Shown here: piece by piece, positions 1-6,716 of the stretch | Layout: every line of letters starts with the position of its first letter | Numbering within the stretch: the stretch's first letter is position 1 | Origin: Firmicutes bacterium UBA6648 | GTDB lineage: Bacteria > Bacillota > Clostridia > Peptostreptococcales > Anaerovoracaceae | Length of the DNA: 9,809 bases | Reading direction: 5' to 3' | NCBI GenBank assembly: GCA_002455605.1 | Contig: DKLE01000083.1 | Coordinates: 1-9,809 of the forward strand | Notes under the pieces: model-generated | What the model was told of the DNA's origin: nothing | Seen by the model: the letters and a program-made list of their open reading frames with translations, nothing else | Databases searched by the model: none | Made by a program: the position numbers and the translations under genes

Positions 1-241
1 AATTGAAGCCCTAGCCCAATTTGTTTTCAAATTGCGGCAGGTCTCATGCAAGAAAATCACAAATTTTCAATTTGTAGATTTTTACTGCCTAAAACCGGCT
101 TCAAGTGTTATTGTACTTAGTTTTGAGAACAACTTAATGTCCTCTTGACTAATTCTCTTACACTATGAAGTTTTCAAGGTTCTTTCGCACCGGCCTCATT
201 TTTCAACAAAACAAGGTGTGCGCCGTTCCGCTATAGGGAAC
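1..241 (-). ncRNA. rRNA operon leader (5' part of a pre-rRNA; 16S lies off the left edge)
   Basis: Reading the minus strand from the P2 promoter, this stretch has no open frame and many features of a Firmicutes rRNA leader. A hairpin lies at the very 5' end (GTTCC/GGAAC arms at 225-229 and 237-241). Two boxA-like stretches follow: GAACCTTGAAAACTTC (182-167) and TGTTCTCAAAACT (131-119). Then comes a nested structure: outer arms 97-104 with 3-10 (TTGAAGCC/GGCTTCAA), a middle pair 85-89 with 36-40, and inner hairpins at 53-82 and 17-34. The role would be antitermination and folding or processing of the 16S precursor. The 16S gene itself is not in the window, so the identity rests on the promoters and leader motifs. 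A 16S-23S spacer is less likely because promoters, not the end of a 16S gene, lie upstream. Confidence 0.7.
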
Positions 242-247
242 TTTTTT

Positions 248-276
248 ATCTTATCACTATTCCGCAAGCTTGTCAA
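248..276 (-). promoter_or_regulatory. rRNA promoter P2 (sigma-A type)
   Basis: On the minus strand, -35 TTGACA (276-271) and -10 TAAGAT (253-248) are separated by exactly 17 bp. The DNA just upstream of the -35 (277-292) is almost pure A/T with an A-run on the minus strand, like an UP element. A G at 241 is a suitable start nucleotide 7 nt past the -10. The position directly before a structured non-coding leader supports an rRNA operon. Confidence 0.8.
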
Positions 277-319
277 TATTTTTTTTAATATTTCGCCTGC
301 CTTACGGGACAGCTTTAAT

Positions 320-348
320 AGAATACCAAAATATTAAGTATGTGTCAA
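320..348 (-). promoter_or_regulatory. rRNA promoter P1 (sigma-A type)
   Basis: On the minus strand, -35 TTGACA (348-343) and -10 TATTCT (325-320) are separated by 17 bp, and an A-rich tract lies upstream at 351-377. It is 43 bp upstream of the P2 -35. Tandem P1-P2 promoters of this kind are usual for rRNA operons in Firmicutes. The -10 is less perfect than that of P2. Confidence 0.7.
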
Positions 349-429
349 CAGTTTTTTACTTTTATTTTTTATTTTTATTTCTTTCCTATTTGTTATAGTA
401 TTATTACATAAAATAATCTACACATTTAT

Positions 430-460
430 ATAAGAAAAGCGGTTCTTTTACAAGAACCGC
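430..460 (-). terminator. Intrinsic terminator of the rnf operon
   Basis: A perfect 9-bp stem (arms 452-460 and 439-447, GCGGTTCTT/AAGAACCGC) with a 4-nt loop is followed on the minus strand by TTTTCTTATA (438-429). It starts 26 bp past the rnfB stop codon and lies about 80 bp before the P1 rRNA promoter in the same direction, so it should insulate the rRNA operon from rnf transcription. Confidence 0.9.
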
Positions 461-486
461 CTTTAATCTTTAATTAGCTATAAAAT

Positions 487-1335
487 TTATTGAGCCGCCT
501 TTTCTTCCTCTTTTACTGTAGGAGGAGCTGGCTTAGGTGCTACTGCTTTTTTTACTCTTAAATTTGAAATAGCTTTTGTCGGACATTCTTTTTCACACAA
601 TCCACAATTTTTACATTTCTCAGGATCAATTTTAGCAAGGTTGTTCTCTATTGTGATAGCATCAAATTTACAAACTTTTTCACACTTTCTACAGCCGATA
701 CATGCAACACTGCAAACCTTTCTGGCTTTTGCACCAGGTGCGGTAGAATTACAAGCAACGTATACAAGATTTTTCTTATTTGCAATTGTAATAACGTTGT
801 TTGGACAAGCTTTCTCACACATACCACAGGCCACGCAAGCATCTCTGTCAACAACAGCTACGCCGTCACAAATCTTAATGGCGTCGTACTGGCAAACTGA
901 AACACAGTCACCTAACCCCATACACCCGTAAGAGCAAGCCCAATTGCCTCCGTAAAAGTTCTTTGCTGCTGCGCAAGTCTGTACACCTTGATATTCCATA
1001 ATCTGCCTTGTATTTTCATTGTTTCCCTTACATTTAACAAATGCAACTTTTGGATCGGCTGCCGTAGCTTCTACACCCAAAATTGCTGCAACAGCTGATG
1101 CTGTATCAGCTCCGCCAACAGGGCAAAGACTTGGACTTAATGTGTGGTCTTCACCTAAAGCAGCCGCATAATCATCGCATCCTGCAAATCCGCAGGCACC
1201 GCAGTTCGCACCGGGAAGTGCTTCTCGAATCTCAGCTACAGTTTCGTCAACGGGAACGAAAAATACTTTAGAGGCGATTGTGAGGATAATTCCTGAAATC
1301 AACCCGATTACTACAACTAGTATTACTGGCATCAT
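487..1335 (-). CDS. rnfB: Rnf complex subunit RnfB, multi-cluster ferredoxin-type electron input subunit
   Basis: RnfB is the cytoplasmic, membrane-anchored iron-sulfur subunit thought to accept electrons from reduced ferredoxin and pass them into the Rnf complex. The 282-residue protein starts with one hydrophobic helix (about 3-27), then the RnfB/Ars-type four-cysteine domain (C45, C48, C53, C71). Four ferredoxin-like cysteine sets follow: C134/C138/C144/C148, C167/C170/C173/C177, C212/C215/C218/C222 and C241/C244/C247/C251. Further cysteines are at 102, 121, 156, 195 and 208, giving 25 in all, so at least five [4Fe-4S] clusters are plausible. The tail (about 262-282) is rich in Pro, Ala, Lys and Glu. 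It is the last gene of the operon, 17 bp after rnfA, with a strong GGGGGAGGA site. Two ATG codons in a row (1335 and 1332) could each be the start. The long form with several clusters is typical of clostridial and acetogen RnfB. Confidence 0.96.
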   Translation of the reverse strand: MMPVILVVVIGLISGIILTIASKVFFVPVDETVAEIREALPGANCGACGFAGCDDYAAALGEDHTLSPSLCPVGGADTASAVAAILGVEATAADPKVAFVKCKGNNENTRQIMEYQGVQTCAAAKNFYGGNWACSYGCMGLGDCVSVCQYDAIKICDGVAVVDRDACVACGMCEKACPNNVITIANKKNLVYVACNSTAPGAKARKVCSVACIGCRKCEKVCKFDAITIENNLAKIDPEKCKNCGLCEKECPTKAISNLRVKKAVAPKPAPPTVKEEEKAAQ

Positions 1336-1352
1336 ATTATTCCTCCCCCTTT

Positions 1353-1943
1353 CTAACCGAATATACCTTCAACAACACCACTGAATCCCATAAATGCCAT
1401 GGAAAGGATTGATGCGCCGATAAGTACCATAGGAACGCCCTTAAAAGCTGCCGGAACGTCACAGGTTTCCATCTTTTGTCTCATACCTGCAAACAGAACC
1501 ATTGCTAATAAGAAGCCAACACCTGCACCAAGAGCATTACAAACTGATTGAATATAGGATAATCCATCATCTATATTCATAATTGTTACTCCAAGTACAG
1601 CACAATTTGTAGTTATTAGCGGAAGATATACACCAAGAGATTTATGAAGTGAAGGAACATATTTCTTCAGAATCATTTCTACCAGCTGTACCAACGCCGC
1701 AATAACTAAAATGAATACCACTGTCTGTAAATATCCAATATTATTTTTTTCAAGCAGTAAAATCTGAATTGGCCAAGTAACTGCTGTAGCCAATACCATT
1801 ACAAAAGTAACCGCAATTCCCATACCAGTTGCCGAATCAAGCTTCTTTGATACACCAAGGAAAGGACAAATACCTAAGAACTGTGATAATACAAAGTTGT
1901 CTACTAGAATAACGCTCATCATGATCATAATAAGTTCTTTCAT
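1353..1943 (-). CDS. rnfA: Rnf complex membrane subunit RnfA
   Basis: RnfA is an integral membrane subunit homologous to NqrE. With RnfE it forms the membrane core that passes electrons across the bilayer. The 196-residue sequence has about six hydrophobic helices and the family signature around FLGICPFLGVSKK. Cysteines C26 and C114 (in TTNCAVLG) match the pairs which, in the related Nqr structure, hold an intramembrane [2Fe-2S] cluster together with the partner subunit. The length fits the family, usually about 190-195 residues. The chosen ATG overlaps the rnfE stop by one base (TAATG), and GGAGG lies just upstream inside the rnfE end. Later Met codons at residues 6, 8 and 9 are possible starts but less well placed. 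Confidence 0.96.
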   Translation of the reverse strand: MKELIMIMMSVILVDNFVLSQFLGICPFLGVSKKLDSATGMGIAVTFVMVLATAVTWPIQILLLEKNNIGYLQTVVFILVIAALVQLVEMILKKYVPSLHKSLGVYLPLITTNCAVLGVTIMNIDDGLSYIQSVCNALGAGVGFLLAMVLFAGMRQKMETCDVPAAFKGVPMVLIGASILSMAFMGFSGVVEGIFG

Positions 1944-2617
1944 TATTGGCAGCCTCCTTCCTTATCAGCTGACTGACAAGTTCCATGCATAGCACAGCCT
2001 GCACAGCCGAATTCCTTCTTCTTAATAGCTTTGCCTTTACTAAAGTAATTTATAGCGGCAACCAAAACAGCAAAAACAAAGAACCCGCCAGGTGCAAGCA
2101 TAAAGATTGACATAGGAGTAAAGCCATCACCAAACAGAGGAAAATCAAATGCTGTTCCTGAACCAAGTAATTCTCTGATCAATCCCATACAACCAAGAGC
2201 GATTGTAAAACCGATACCCATACCTAATCCATCAAGAGCAGAATCCACAATTGAATTCTTGTTTGCAAACATTTCAGCTCTTCCTAAAATAATACAGTTT
2301 ACTACAATCAACGGAATAAATAATCCTAAAGAAGCGTTTAATGCTGACATATAGGCCTGAAGCATAAACTGTACTAAAGTTACAAAACCTGCAATTACTA
2401 CAATATAGCAAGGGATTCTGACTTTATCCGGAATAACATTCTTCAATATTGAAATAACGATATTCGAGCAGATTAAAACTGCCATTGTGGAAACTCCCAT
2501 ACCAACACCATTTATCGCTCCTGTTGTCGTTGCAAGAGTTGGACAAGTACCAAGCAAAAGGACTAATACTGGATTTTCCTTAATTATACCTTTCGTAACA
2601 ATGCCTAATTTACTCAT
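1943..2617 (-). CDS. rnfE: Rnf complex membrane subunit RnfE with a Cys-rich C-terminal tail
   Basis: RnfE is homologous to NqrD and is the inverted-topology partner of RnfA in the membrane core. The 224-residue protein has about six hydrophobic helices. C25 (in LLGTCPTLAT) and C108 (in VVNCIILGR) occupy the places of the conserved cysteines that share an intramembrane [2Fe-2S] cluster with RnfA/NqrE. After the last helix comes a basic stretch (SKGKAIKKKE), then a tail with four cysteines at 205, 208, 214 and 223 (CAGC...C...C). By the positive-inside rule this tail is cytoplasmic. The start ATG directly follows the rnfG stop (TAAATG), with AGGAGGTG inside the end of rnfG. Its stop overlaps the rnfA start. 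Assignment to the family is secure, while the role of the tail is unknown. Confidence 0.95.
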   Translation of the reverse strand: MSKLGIVTKGIIKENPVLVLLLGTCPTLATTTGAINGVGMGVSTMAVLICSNIVISILKNVIPDKVRIPCYIVVIAGFVTLVQFMLQAYMSALNASLGLFIPLIVVNCIILGRAEMFANKNSIVDSALDGLGMGIGFTIALGCMGLIRELLGSGTAFDFPLFGDGFTPMSIFMLAPGGFFVFAVLVAAINYFSKGKAIKKKEFGCAGCAMHGTCQSADKEGGCQ

Positions 2618-3196
2618 TTACTTTACACCTCCTGCAGCTTCAAATTGTGCCAAGGCACCTTGAACAGAGTAATATACTCCGTTAGAGGAAATGGTTGCTC
2701 CTGTGATAGCATCTAAATTTGTATTCTTCTTAATACTATCCTGACCAATAGTTCCCATATCAGGAATAATGTCAGCAGCAGTCTTTCCGTTATACTGACT
2801 TAAATATTCCACCGTCATCGCTTTTGTTCCAAGTCCTGGAGTATCGGCGTGATTAGTAACAGTCACTCCTGTAATCGCCCCGTTTGCGTCAATACCAACC
2901 ATTACAGTCATTGTACCTCCGAAGCTCTTGGCAGTTGACGTGCAAGCAACTCCTGCTCCATTATCAGCGATATAATAGTCCACAATGCCTTCATTTAGCT
3001 GTCCGTCATAAGCCGTAAAGGAATCGCCCTCAGGAAGAACTAATGCTCTGGCCTCATCTGCAGCTTTTGCAGCATTTTGGTCGATTATAGGTTTTGTCAT
3101 CCCATAGGTTTGTGACAATGCAAAGGATACAACTAAGCATATAATTACTAAAACCAACGCGGGCTTTATGTACTCTTTAAAGGTTGAATTTCCCAT
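2618..3196 (-). CDS. rnfG: Rnf complex flavoprotein subunit RnfG (covalent FMN)
   Basis: RnfG is a membrane-anchored, extracytoplasmic subunit related to NqrC that carries FMN covalently bound to a threonine. One N-terminal hydrophobic helix (about 11-28) anchors the 192-residue protein. The FMN-binding domain shows NHADTPGLG (near the usual H-x-E-TPGLG) and the flavinylation motif DAITGAT (D162 to T168). T168 is the predicted attachment site, normally modified by an ApbE-type flavin transferase; no apbE gene is in this window. The start overlaps the rnfD stop by one base (TAATG). The length fits the short clostridial forms. Confidence 0.95.
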   Translation of the reverse strand: MGNSTFKEYIKPALVLVIICLVVSFALSQTYGMTKPIIDQNAAKAADEARALVLPEGDSFTAYDGQLNEGIVDYYIADNGAGVACTSTAKSFGGTMTVMVGIDANGAITGVTVTNHADTPGLGTKAMTVEYLSQYNGKTAADIIPDMGTIGQDSIKKNTNLDAITGATISSNGVYYSVQGALAQFEAAGGVK

Positions 3197-4143
3197 TATT
3201 TTTTGCCACCTCCATACATTCTATTTTCGCAGAAATTATTGATATGTGGAGTTAATATGTTCATAAGCAAGATTGCGAACGAAACGCCTTCCGGATATGA
3301 TCCAAAGAGTCTGATCACCATGGTCAAAACACCGCAGCCAATACCGAAAATCACTTTTCCTAACGGAAGGATAGGCGTTGTTGCATAGTCTGTTGCCATA
3401 AAGAAGGCACCCAGCATAACGCCACCTGCAACGATGTGGAAAATCGGATCCTGTCCTGCCGCTAATGCGAAGACTCCTACTGTAGCGATAAAGCATACAG
3501 GAGTGATTGGAGAGATAATTCCTCTCCAAATCAGGAACAGTCCGCCAAGTAATAATGCAATTGCACTTACTTCACCTATTGAACCGCCGATAAAACCCAA
3601 CATAATGTCTGTATTTGACGGCATCGCTCCGCCACCCTCAGCTAAAATACCAAGGGGTGTAGGACCGGTAACCGCATCCGCAGTCTGAATACTTCTTGGA
3701 AGAGGCCAAGTTGTCATCTGTGTTGTAAAGGAAACCAAAAGTACAATTCGAGCTGTAATAGCAGGGTTTGCAACATTCTGTCCAAGACCCCCAAATAAAC
3801 ACTTAACAATTACGATTGCTACAAAACAACCAATGATAGCTATAATATATGATAGATTTGAAGGTACGTTAAACGCAAGCAGTACACCTGTTAAAACAGC
3901 GCTCAAATCACTTATTGTTTGTTTTTTATGTGTTAATTTGTTAAATAAATATTCAAATGCAACACATGCCACTACACAAACCAAAGTCAGTGTAATAACT
4001 CTGAAGCCGAAAACATAGGTACTTACAAGAAATGCAGGTACTAATGCCAGAAGAACGGCTCCCATAATTCTGGATGTATCTACCTCGCTGACAAAGTGAG
4101 GCGCCGATGATACGATTAGATTATCATATGCTTTATTTTCCAT
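3196..4143 (-). CDS. rnfD: Rnf complex membrane flavoprotein subunit RnfD
   Basis: RnfD is an integral membrane subunit related to NqrB. It carries covalent FMN and is thought to help drive ion transport. The 315-residue sequence has the expected N-terminal region (SSAPHF, residues 12-17), several hydrophobic helices and the conserved GGLGQNVANPAITAR segment (118-132). The flavinylation region reads D156-AVTGPT-PL with T162 as the likely FMN site. The usual motif is Dxx(S/T)GAT, so Pro161 replaces the common Ala; the codon is CCT, at 3663-3661. The start overlaps the rnfC stop by one base (TAATG), and the stop overlaps the rnfG start in the same way. Family membership is clear from sequence and position. 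Confidence 0.95.
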   Translation of the reverse strand: MENKAYDNLIVSSAPHFVSEVDTSRIMGAVLLALVPAFLVSTYVFGFRVITLTLVCVVACVAFEYLFNKLTHKKQTISDLSAVLTGVLLAFNVPSNLSYIIAIIGCFVAIVIVKCLFGGLGQNVANPAITARIVLLVSFTTQMTTWPLPRSIQTADAVTGPTPLGILAEGGGAMPSNTDIMLGFIGGSIGEVSAIALLLGGLFLIWRGIISPITPVCFIATVGVFALAAGQDPIFHIVAGGVMLGAFFMATDYATTPILPLGKVIFGIGCGVLTMVIRLFGSYPEGVSFAILLMNILTPHINNFCENRMYGGGKK

Positions 4144-5459
4144 TATTTACTCTGTGCCTCCTTTAATATCGCTTTTCCAAGCTTATTGTTAAAGCCTAAA
4201 GGTCTTCTTGCAGGGCAAATATAGGAACAACTTCCGCATTCCATACACTGCATAACCTTATATTTTTCCAATGCTTCTGCGTCTTTTCTTTCAACTGCTG
4301 TGGAAAGAGCTGTAGGCATCAGCTTGAATGGACAGGCTTTATGACATCGTCCGCAATTAATGCAGGCCGTTTCTTCCTTCACCCAGGCTTGTTCGCCAGC
4401 AAACGCAAGAATAGCATTATTGTTCTTGATTACAGGAAGCTGATCGGTGAAAATTGCTCTACCCATCATTGGTCCACCCATCAGAATCTTTCTAGGCTCT
4501 TCTTTATAGCCGCCGCAGAACGCTATAACGTCAGCGATCTTTGTTCCGATTGGACATATTAAATTCGTCGGTCTTTCTACTGCATTTCCATCAACAGTAA
4601 TTCTCTTGTTGATAAGAGGAATCCCGTCTTTGAAATACTGACCTACAAATGCAATTGACGTAACATTTGACAGGATGATACCAAGTTCAGCAGGAAGTAC
4701 TCCGGCATTCATTGTTTTGCCTGTTATTTCATATACCATAACTCTTTCTGCACCCTGCGGGTATCTTGATCGCAGAGGTATAACTTTTATATTCGGATTT
4801 CCCTTCTGCGCAATCATCTTATTTAAAGCTTCAATAGCATCCGGTTTATTATCTTCTACACCGATGAAGCCCTCTTTTAGCTCAAGATACTTCATTACCA
4901 GCAGCATACCCTCAATAATGCTCTCTGTATCTTCAACCATCAATCTATGGTCGGAAGTGATAAATGGCTCACACTCTGCACCATTTATAATCAATGTGGT
5001 TACTTCATCAATGTTTTTAGGGTTATACTTAATATGAGTCGGAAATGCTGCACCTCCTAATCCAACAAGGCCGCTGGTTCTTACAGCTTTAACAAAATCC
5101 TCTCTGTTATCAGCATGCGGAACCTGAATTCCTTCCCATAATTCCTGTTTTTTATCTGTCTCGATAACAACGACAGTATCTTCTCCGCCATTACCGGAAC
5201 GCATTCCCTCAATTCCTGTAACTGTACCTGAAACACTTGAATGAATAGGTGCACTTACAAAAGCATCGGTATCGCCTATGAGCTGCCCTACTTTCACATA
5301 GTCGCCCTTTGCCACAAGTGGCTTACATGGGGCTCCGATATGCTGGGACATAGAGATATAAACAAAATCAGGAATCGGCATTACTTCTGTTTCACATCCA
5401 GCAGTGTGCTTGTTATGCTGCACATGGATGCTTTGTAAATGCTTTTTCTGCTCGGTCAT
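4143..5459 (-). CDS. rnfC: Rnf complex subunit RnfC, NADH/FMN-binding iron-sulfur subunit
   Basis: RnfC is the peripheral cytoplasmic subunit where NAD+ is reduced. The 438-residue protein has an N-terminal sandwich-type domain (about 30-100), then the flavin/NADH-binding part with GLGGAAFPTHIKY (133-145) and NGAECEPFITSDHRLM (159-174). An SLBB-like region comes next, and two [4Fe-4S] motifs close the protein: C366/C369/C372/C376 and C405/C408/C411/C415. It resembles the Nqo1/NuoF fold with added ferredoxin motifs. The length is in the usual range for clostridial RnfC. It is the first gene of rnfCDGEAB, the order known from Clostridia and acetogens. The ATG at 5459 follows a purine-rich site made of three AGGA units. 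Confidence 0.96.
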   Translation of the reverse strand: MTEQKKHLQSIHVQHNKHTAGCETEVMPIPDFVYISMSQHIGAPCKPLVAKGDYVKVGQLIGDTDAFVSAPIHSSVSGTVTGIEGMRSGNGGEDTVVVIETDKKQELWEGIQVPHADNREDFVKAVRTSGLVGLGGAAFPTHIKYNPKNIDEVTTLIINGAECEPFITSDHRLMVEDTESIIEGMLLVMKYLELKEGFIGVEDNKPDAIEALNKMIAQKGNPNIKVIPLRSRYPQGAERVMVYEITGKTMNAGVLPAELGIILSNVTSIAFVGQYFKDGIPLINKRITVDGNAVERPTNLICPIGTKIADVIAFCGGYKEEPRKILMGGPMMGRAIFTDQLPVIKNNNAILAFAGEQAWVKEETACINCGRCHKACPFKLMPTALSTAVERKDAEALEKYKVMQCMECGSCSYICPARRPLGFNNKLGKAILKEAQSK

Positions 5460-5463
5460 ATTA

Positions 5464-5479
5464 CTCTTCCTTCCTTCCT
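5464..5479 (-). promoter_or_regulatory. Ribosome binding site of rnfC with repeated AGGA units
   Basis: On the minus strand the bases before the rnfC ATG read AGGAAGGAAGGAAGAG, three AGGA units in a row. The last GGAAG ends 6 nt before the ATG. Several Shine-Dalgarno registers are possible, none a full GGAGG, unlike the GGAGG sites seen at rnfE, rnfA and rnfB. Confidence 0.7.
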
Positions 5480-5488
5480 ACAAATATG

Positions 5489-5513
5489 AAAGTGCTGTTT
5501 TTAACAACACTTT
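5489..5513 (-). promoter_or_regulatory. Stem-loop in the rnfC mRNA leader
   Basis: Arms 5503-5513 and 5489-5499 form an 11-bp stem with a 3-nt loop. On the minus-strand RNA every position pairs, with one U-G wobble (5507 with 5495), whereas on the plus strand the same position is a C-A mismatch. No U-run follows on the minus strand, so it is not an intrinsic terminator for rnf. It ends 9 nt before the AGGA-type ribosome binding site. A role in mRNA stability or translation control is inferred only from position. Confidence 0.55.
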
Positions 5514-5589
5514 TTTAAAAATTCACTCTACTCTGCCAGGTTCTAGGCTATCATATTTCAACGTTTTTCTCCAATAGAAAACATTTATT

Positions 5590-5618
5590 ATTATATAGTT
5601 TTTTTTGATAGTTATGCG
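5590..5618 (-). promoter_or_regulatory. Probable rnf operon promoter
   Basis: The minus strand has a perfect -10 TATAAT (5595-5590). The hexamer 17 bp upstream (5618-5613, CGCATA) is a poor -35, as is common for activator-dependent promoters, and an A-run fills the spacer. The start would be near 5583, giving a leader of about 120 nt. The -35 lies inside the inverted repeat at 5608-5627. Confidence 0.55.
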
Positions 5619-5627
5619 TAAAACTAT
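5608..5627. promoter_or_regulatory. Inverted repeat between rnfC and the LysR gene, candidate LysR binding site
   Basis: ATAGTT (5608-5613) and AACTAT (5622-5627) form a perfect 6-bp dyad with an 8-bp spacer. A third ATAGTT copy lies at 5595-5600 next to the rnf -10. The dyad covers the weak rnf -35 and touches the -35 of the divergent promoter. LysR proteins usually bind AT-rich dyads in such shared regions. The exact T-N11-A form is not seen, so the assignment is inferred from position. Confidence 0.45.
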
Positions 5628-5655
5628 TGAATTTTCAAAGGACTTATGATAAAGT
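5627..5655 (+). promoter_or_regulatory. Probable promoter of the LysR-family gene
   Basis: On the plus strand, TTGAAT (5627-5632) and TAAAGT (5650-5655) are 17 bp apart, and TG at 5647-5648 gives an extended -10. The leader to the ATG would be about 130 nt. A TTGACA at 5702-5707 is closer to the gene but has no good -10 at 16-18 bp, so it is second choice. Confidence 0.5.
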
Positions 5656-5791
5656 AGTAAAAGTTACAGAAAAACTTTATGCGACAAAACAAATTTACCA
5701 TTTGACAGGTATATTTTGTATAAAATTACACAAGAAGATAATGGGTGTTTCAACCACTATTTACTATAAAGCTTAATAACGGAGATAATTT

Positions 5792-6694
5792 ATGAATATA
5801 AACCATTTACGATACTTTCAAGAAGTATGCAAATACAACAATATTACAAAGGCTTCTGAGGCGGTCCATGTTTCTCAGCCCTCTATTACAGCCGCAATAA
5901 AAGAGTTAGAAAACGAATTGGGTTATCAGCTCTTCAACAGAGTCAATAACCGAATATCTTTAACAGACGACGGCATTCGCTTTCTTGCCAAAGCAAAAAA
6001 TTTCATTAATGCTTATGACAACTTCCATAAGGAAGCTCTGGATATAGGGGATAAAACTCATGTGGTTCTTACAGTAGGCATTCCTCCTGTTTTAGGCACT
6101 TTTATGTTTAAAAAGTTTTTCCCTGCCTTTGAGCAGCAGCATCCTAACATTCGGCTGCAGATGTTTGAAATTGGAACTATTTCCGGTCTAAAGAGATTAA
6201 ATGAAGGTGGATTGGATTTTCTTCTCGGAGCAATGGACGATACCGTTTACCCTCAGTGCGATTCCAGATTGATCTTCCGTACTCAATTCGGACTTGCAGT
6301 CGGTGCAAACAGCCCTCTGGCCAAAAAGCCTTTTGCCAGCAAAGAGATGATTTGTAAACAGCCTTTTATAATATTCCCTAAAGGTTCCTACCATTATACT
6401 GCTATCACAGAGCATTTTAAAGAACATCCTCTCAATATAATTATGGAGGCCAGCCAAATCTCTACTATTAAATATATAGTAGAAAATAACTTTGCAGTTA
6501 CAATCACTTATCAGGAAAGTTTTGATGCAACAGCAAAAATTGTTCATGTTCCTCTGGAAGAACCTATCAATGCCAATGTTAGCGTTCTTTGGAGAAAAAA
6601 TGCTTATGTTTCCAATGCAATGAAAGCGTTTATTACCTATACCGCAACAATTGAAAATGAATCTGAACCAAAAGTTGAGTCCTTCTGGGATTAA
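5792..6694 (+). CDS. LysR-family transcriptional regulator, divergent from the rnf operon
   Basis: This 300-residue protein has the standard LysR layout. An N-terminal winged helix-turn-helix (about 1-62) has its recognition part in the segment TKASEAVHVSQPSITAAI, followed by the linker helix. The rest (about 90-290) is a periplasmic-binding-protein-like effector domain. The segments VVLTVGIPPVLG, FLLGAMDD and GLAVGANSPLA fit the sugar-binding-like fold, but the effector cannot be named. The start at 5792 is set by GGAG 7 nt upstream and the usual MNINHLRYF opening. It is transcribed away from rnfC across a 332-bp shared regulatory region, so it may control rnf and its own gene; this is inferred from arrangement only. 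In Clostridium ljungdahlii the known rnf regulator is RseC, a different family. A long terminator follows the gene. Confidence 0.9.
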   Translation: MNINHLRYFQEVCKYNNITKASEAVHVSQPSITAAIKELENELGYQLFNRVNNRISLTDDGIRFLAKAKNFINAYDNFHKEALDIGDKTHVVLTVGIPPVLGTFMFKKFFPAFEQQHPNIRLQMFEIGTISGLKRLNEGGLDFLLGAMDDTVYPQCDSRLIFRTQFGLAVGANSPLAKKPFASKEMICKQPFIIFPKGSYHYTAITEHFKEHPLNIIMEASQISTIKYIVENNFAVTITYQESFDATAKIVHVPLEEPINANVSVLWRKNAYVSNAMKAFITYTATIENESEPKVESFWD

Positions 6695-6716
6695 TATTAG
6701 GTTTCTATAAATAACA

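Noticed and set aside
1..240. Part of a 16S, 23S or tRNA gene
   Set aside because: No conserved rRNA core motif or tRNA cloverleaf is visible; the sequence fits a leader only.
4675..5037. 120-codon plus-strand open frame inside rnfC
   Set aside because: It lies wholly antisense to a well-supported rnfC, has no ribosome binding site and resembles no family.
5489..5516. Plus-strand intrinsic terminator (stem followed by six T)
   Set aside because: No plus-strand gene lies upstream, and the stem has a C-A mismatch on that strand; it pairs better as part of the rnf leader.
5460..5600. Riboswitch in the rnfC leader
   Set aside because: Only one simple hairpin is seen, with no conserved aptamer core and no terminator alternative.
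5702..5730. Promoter with perfect TTGACA upstream of the LysR gene
   Set aside because: At 16-18 bp the -10 would be AATTAC, ATTACA or TTACAC, all poor; the TATAAA nearby is only 11 bp away. The TTGAAT/TAAAGT pair with extended -10 is better.
6197..6547. 116-codon minus-strand open frame inside the LysR gene
   Set aside because: It is antisense to a clear LysR coding region and shows no domain or start signal.
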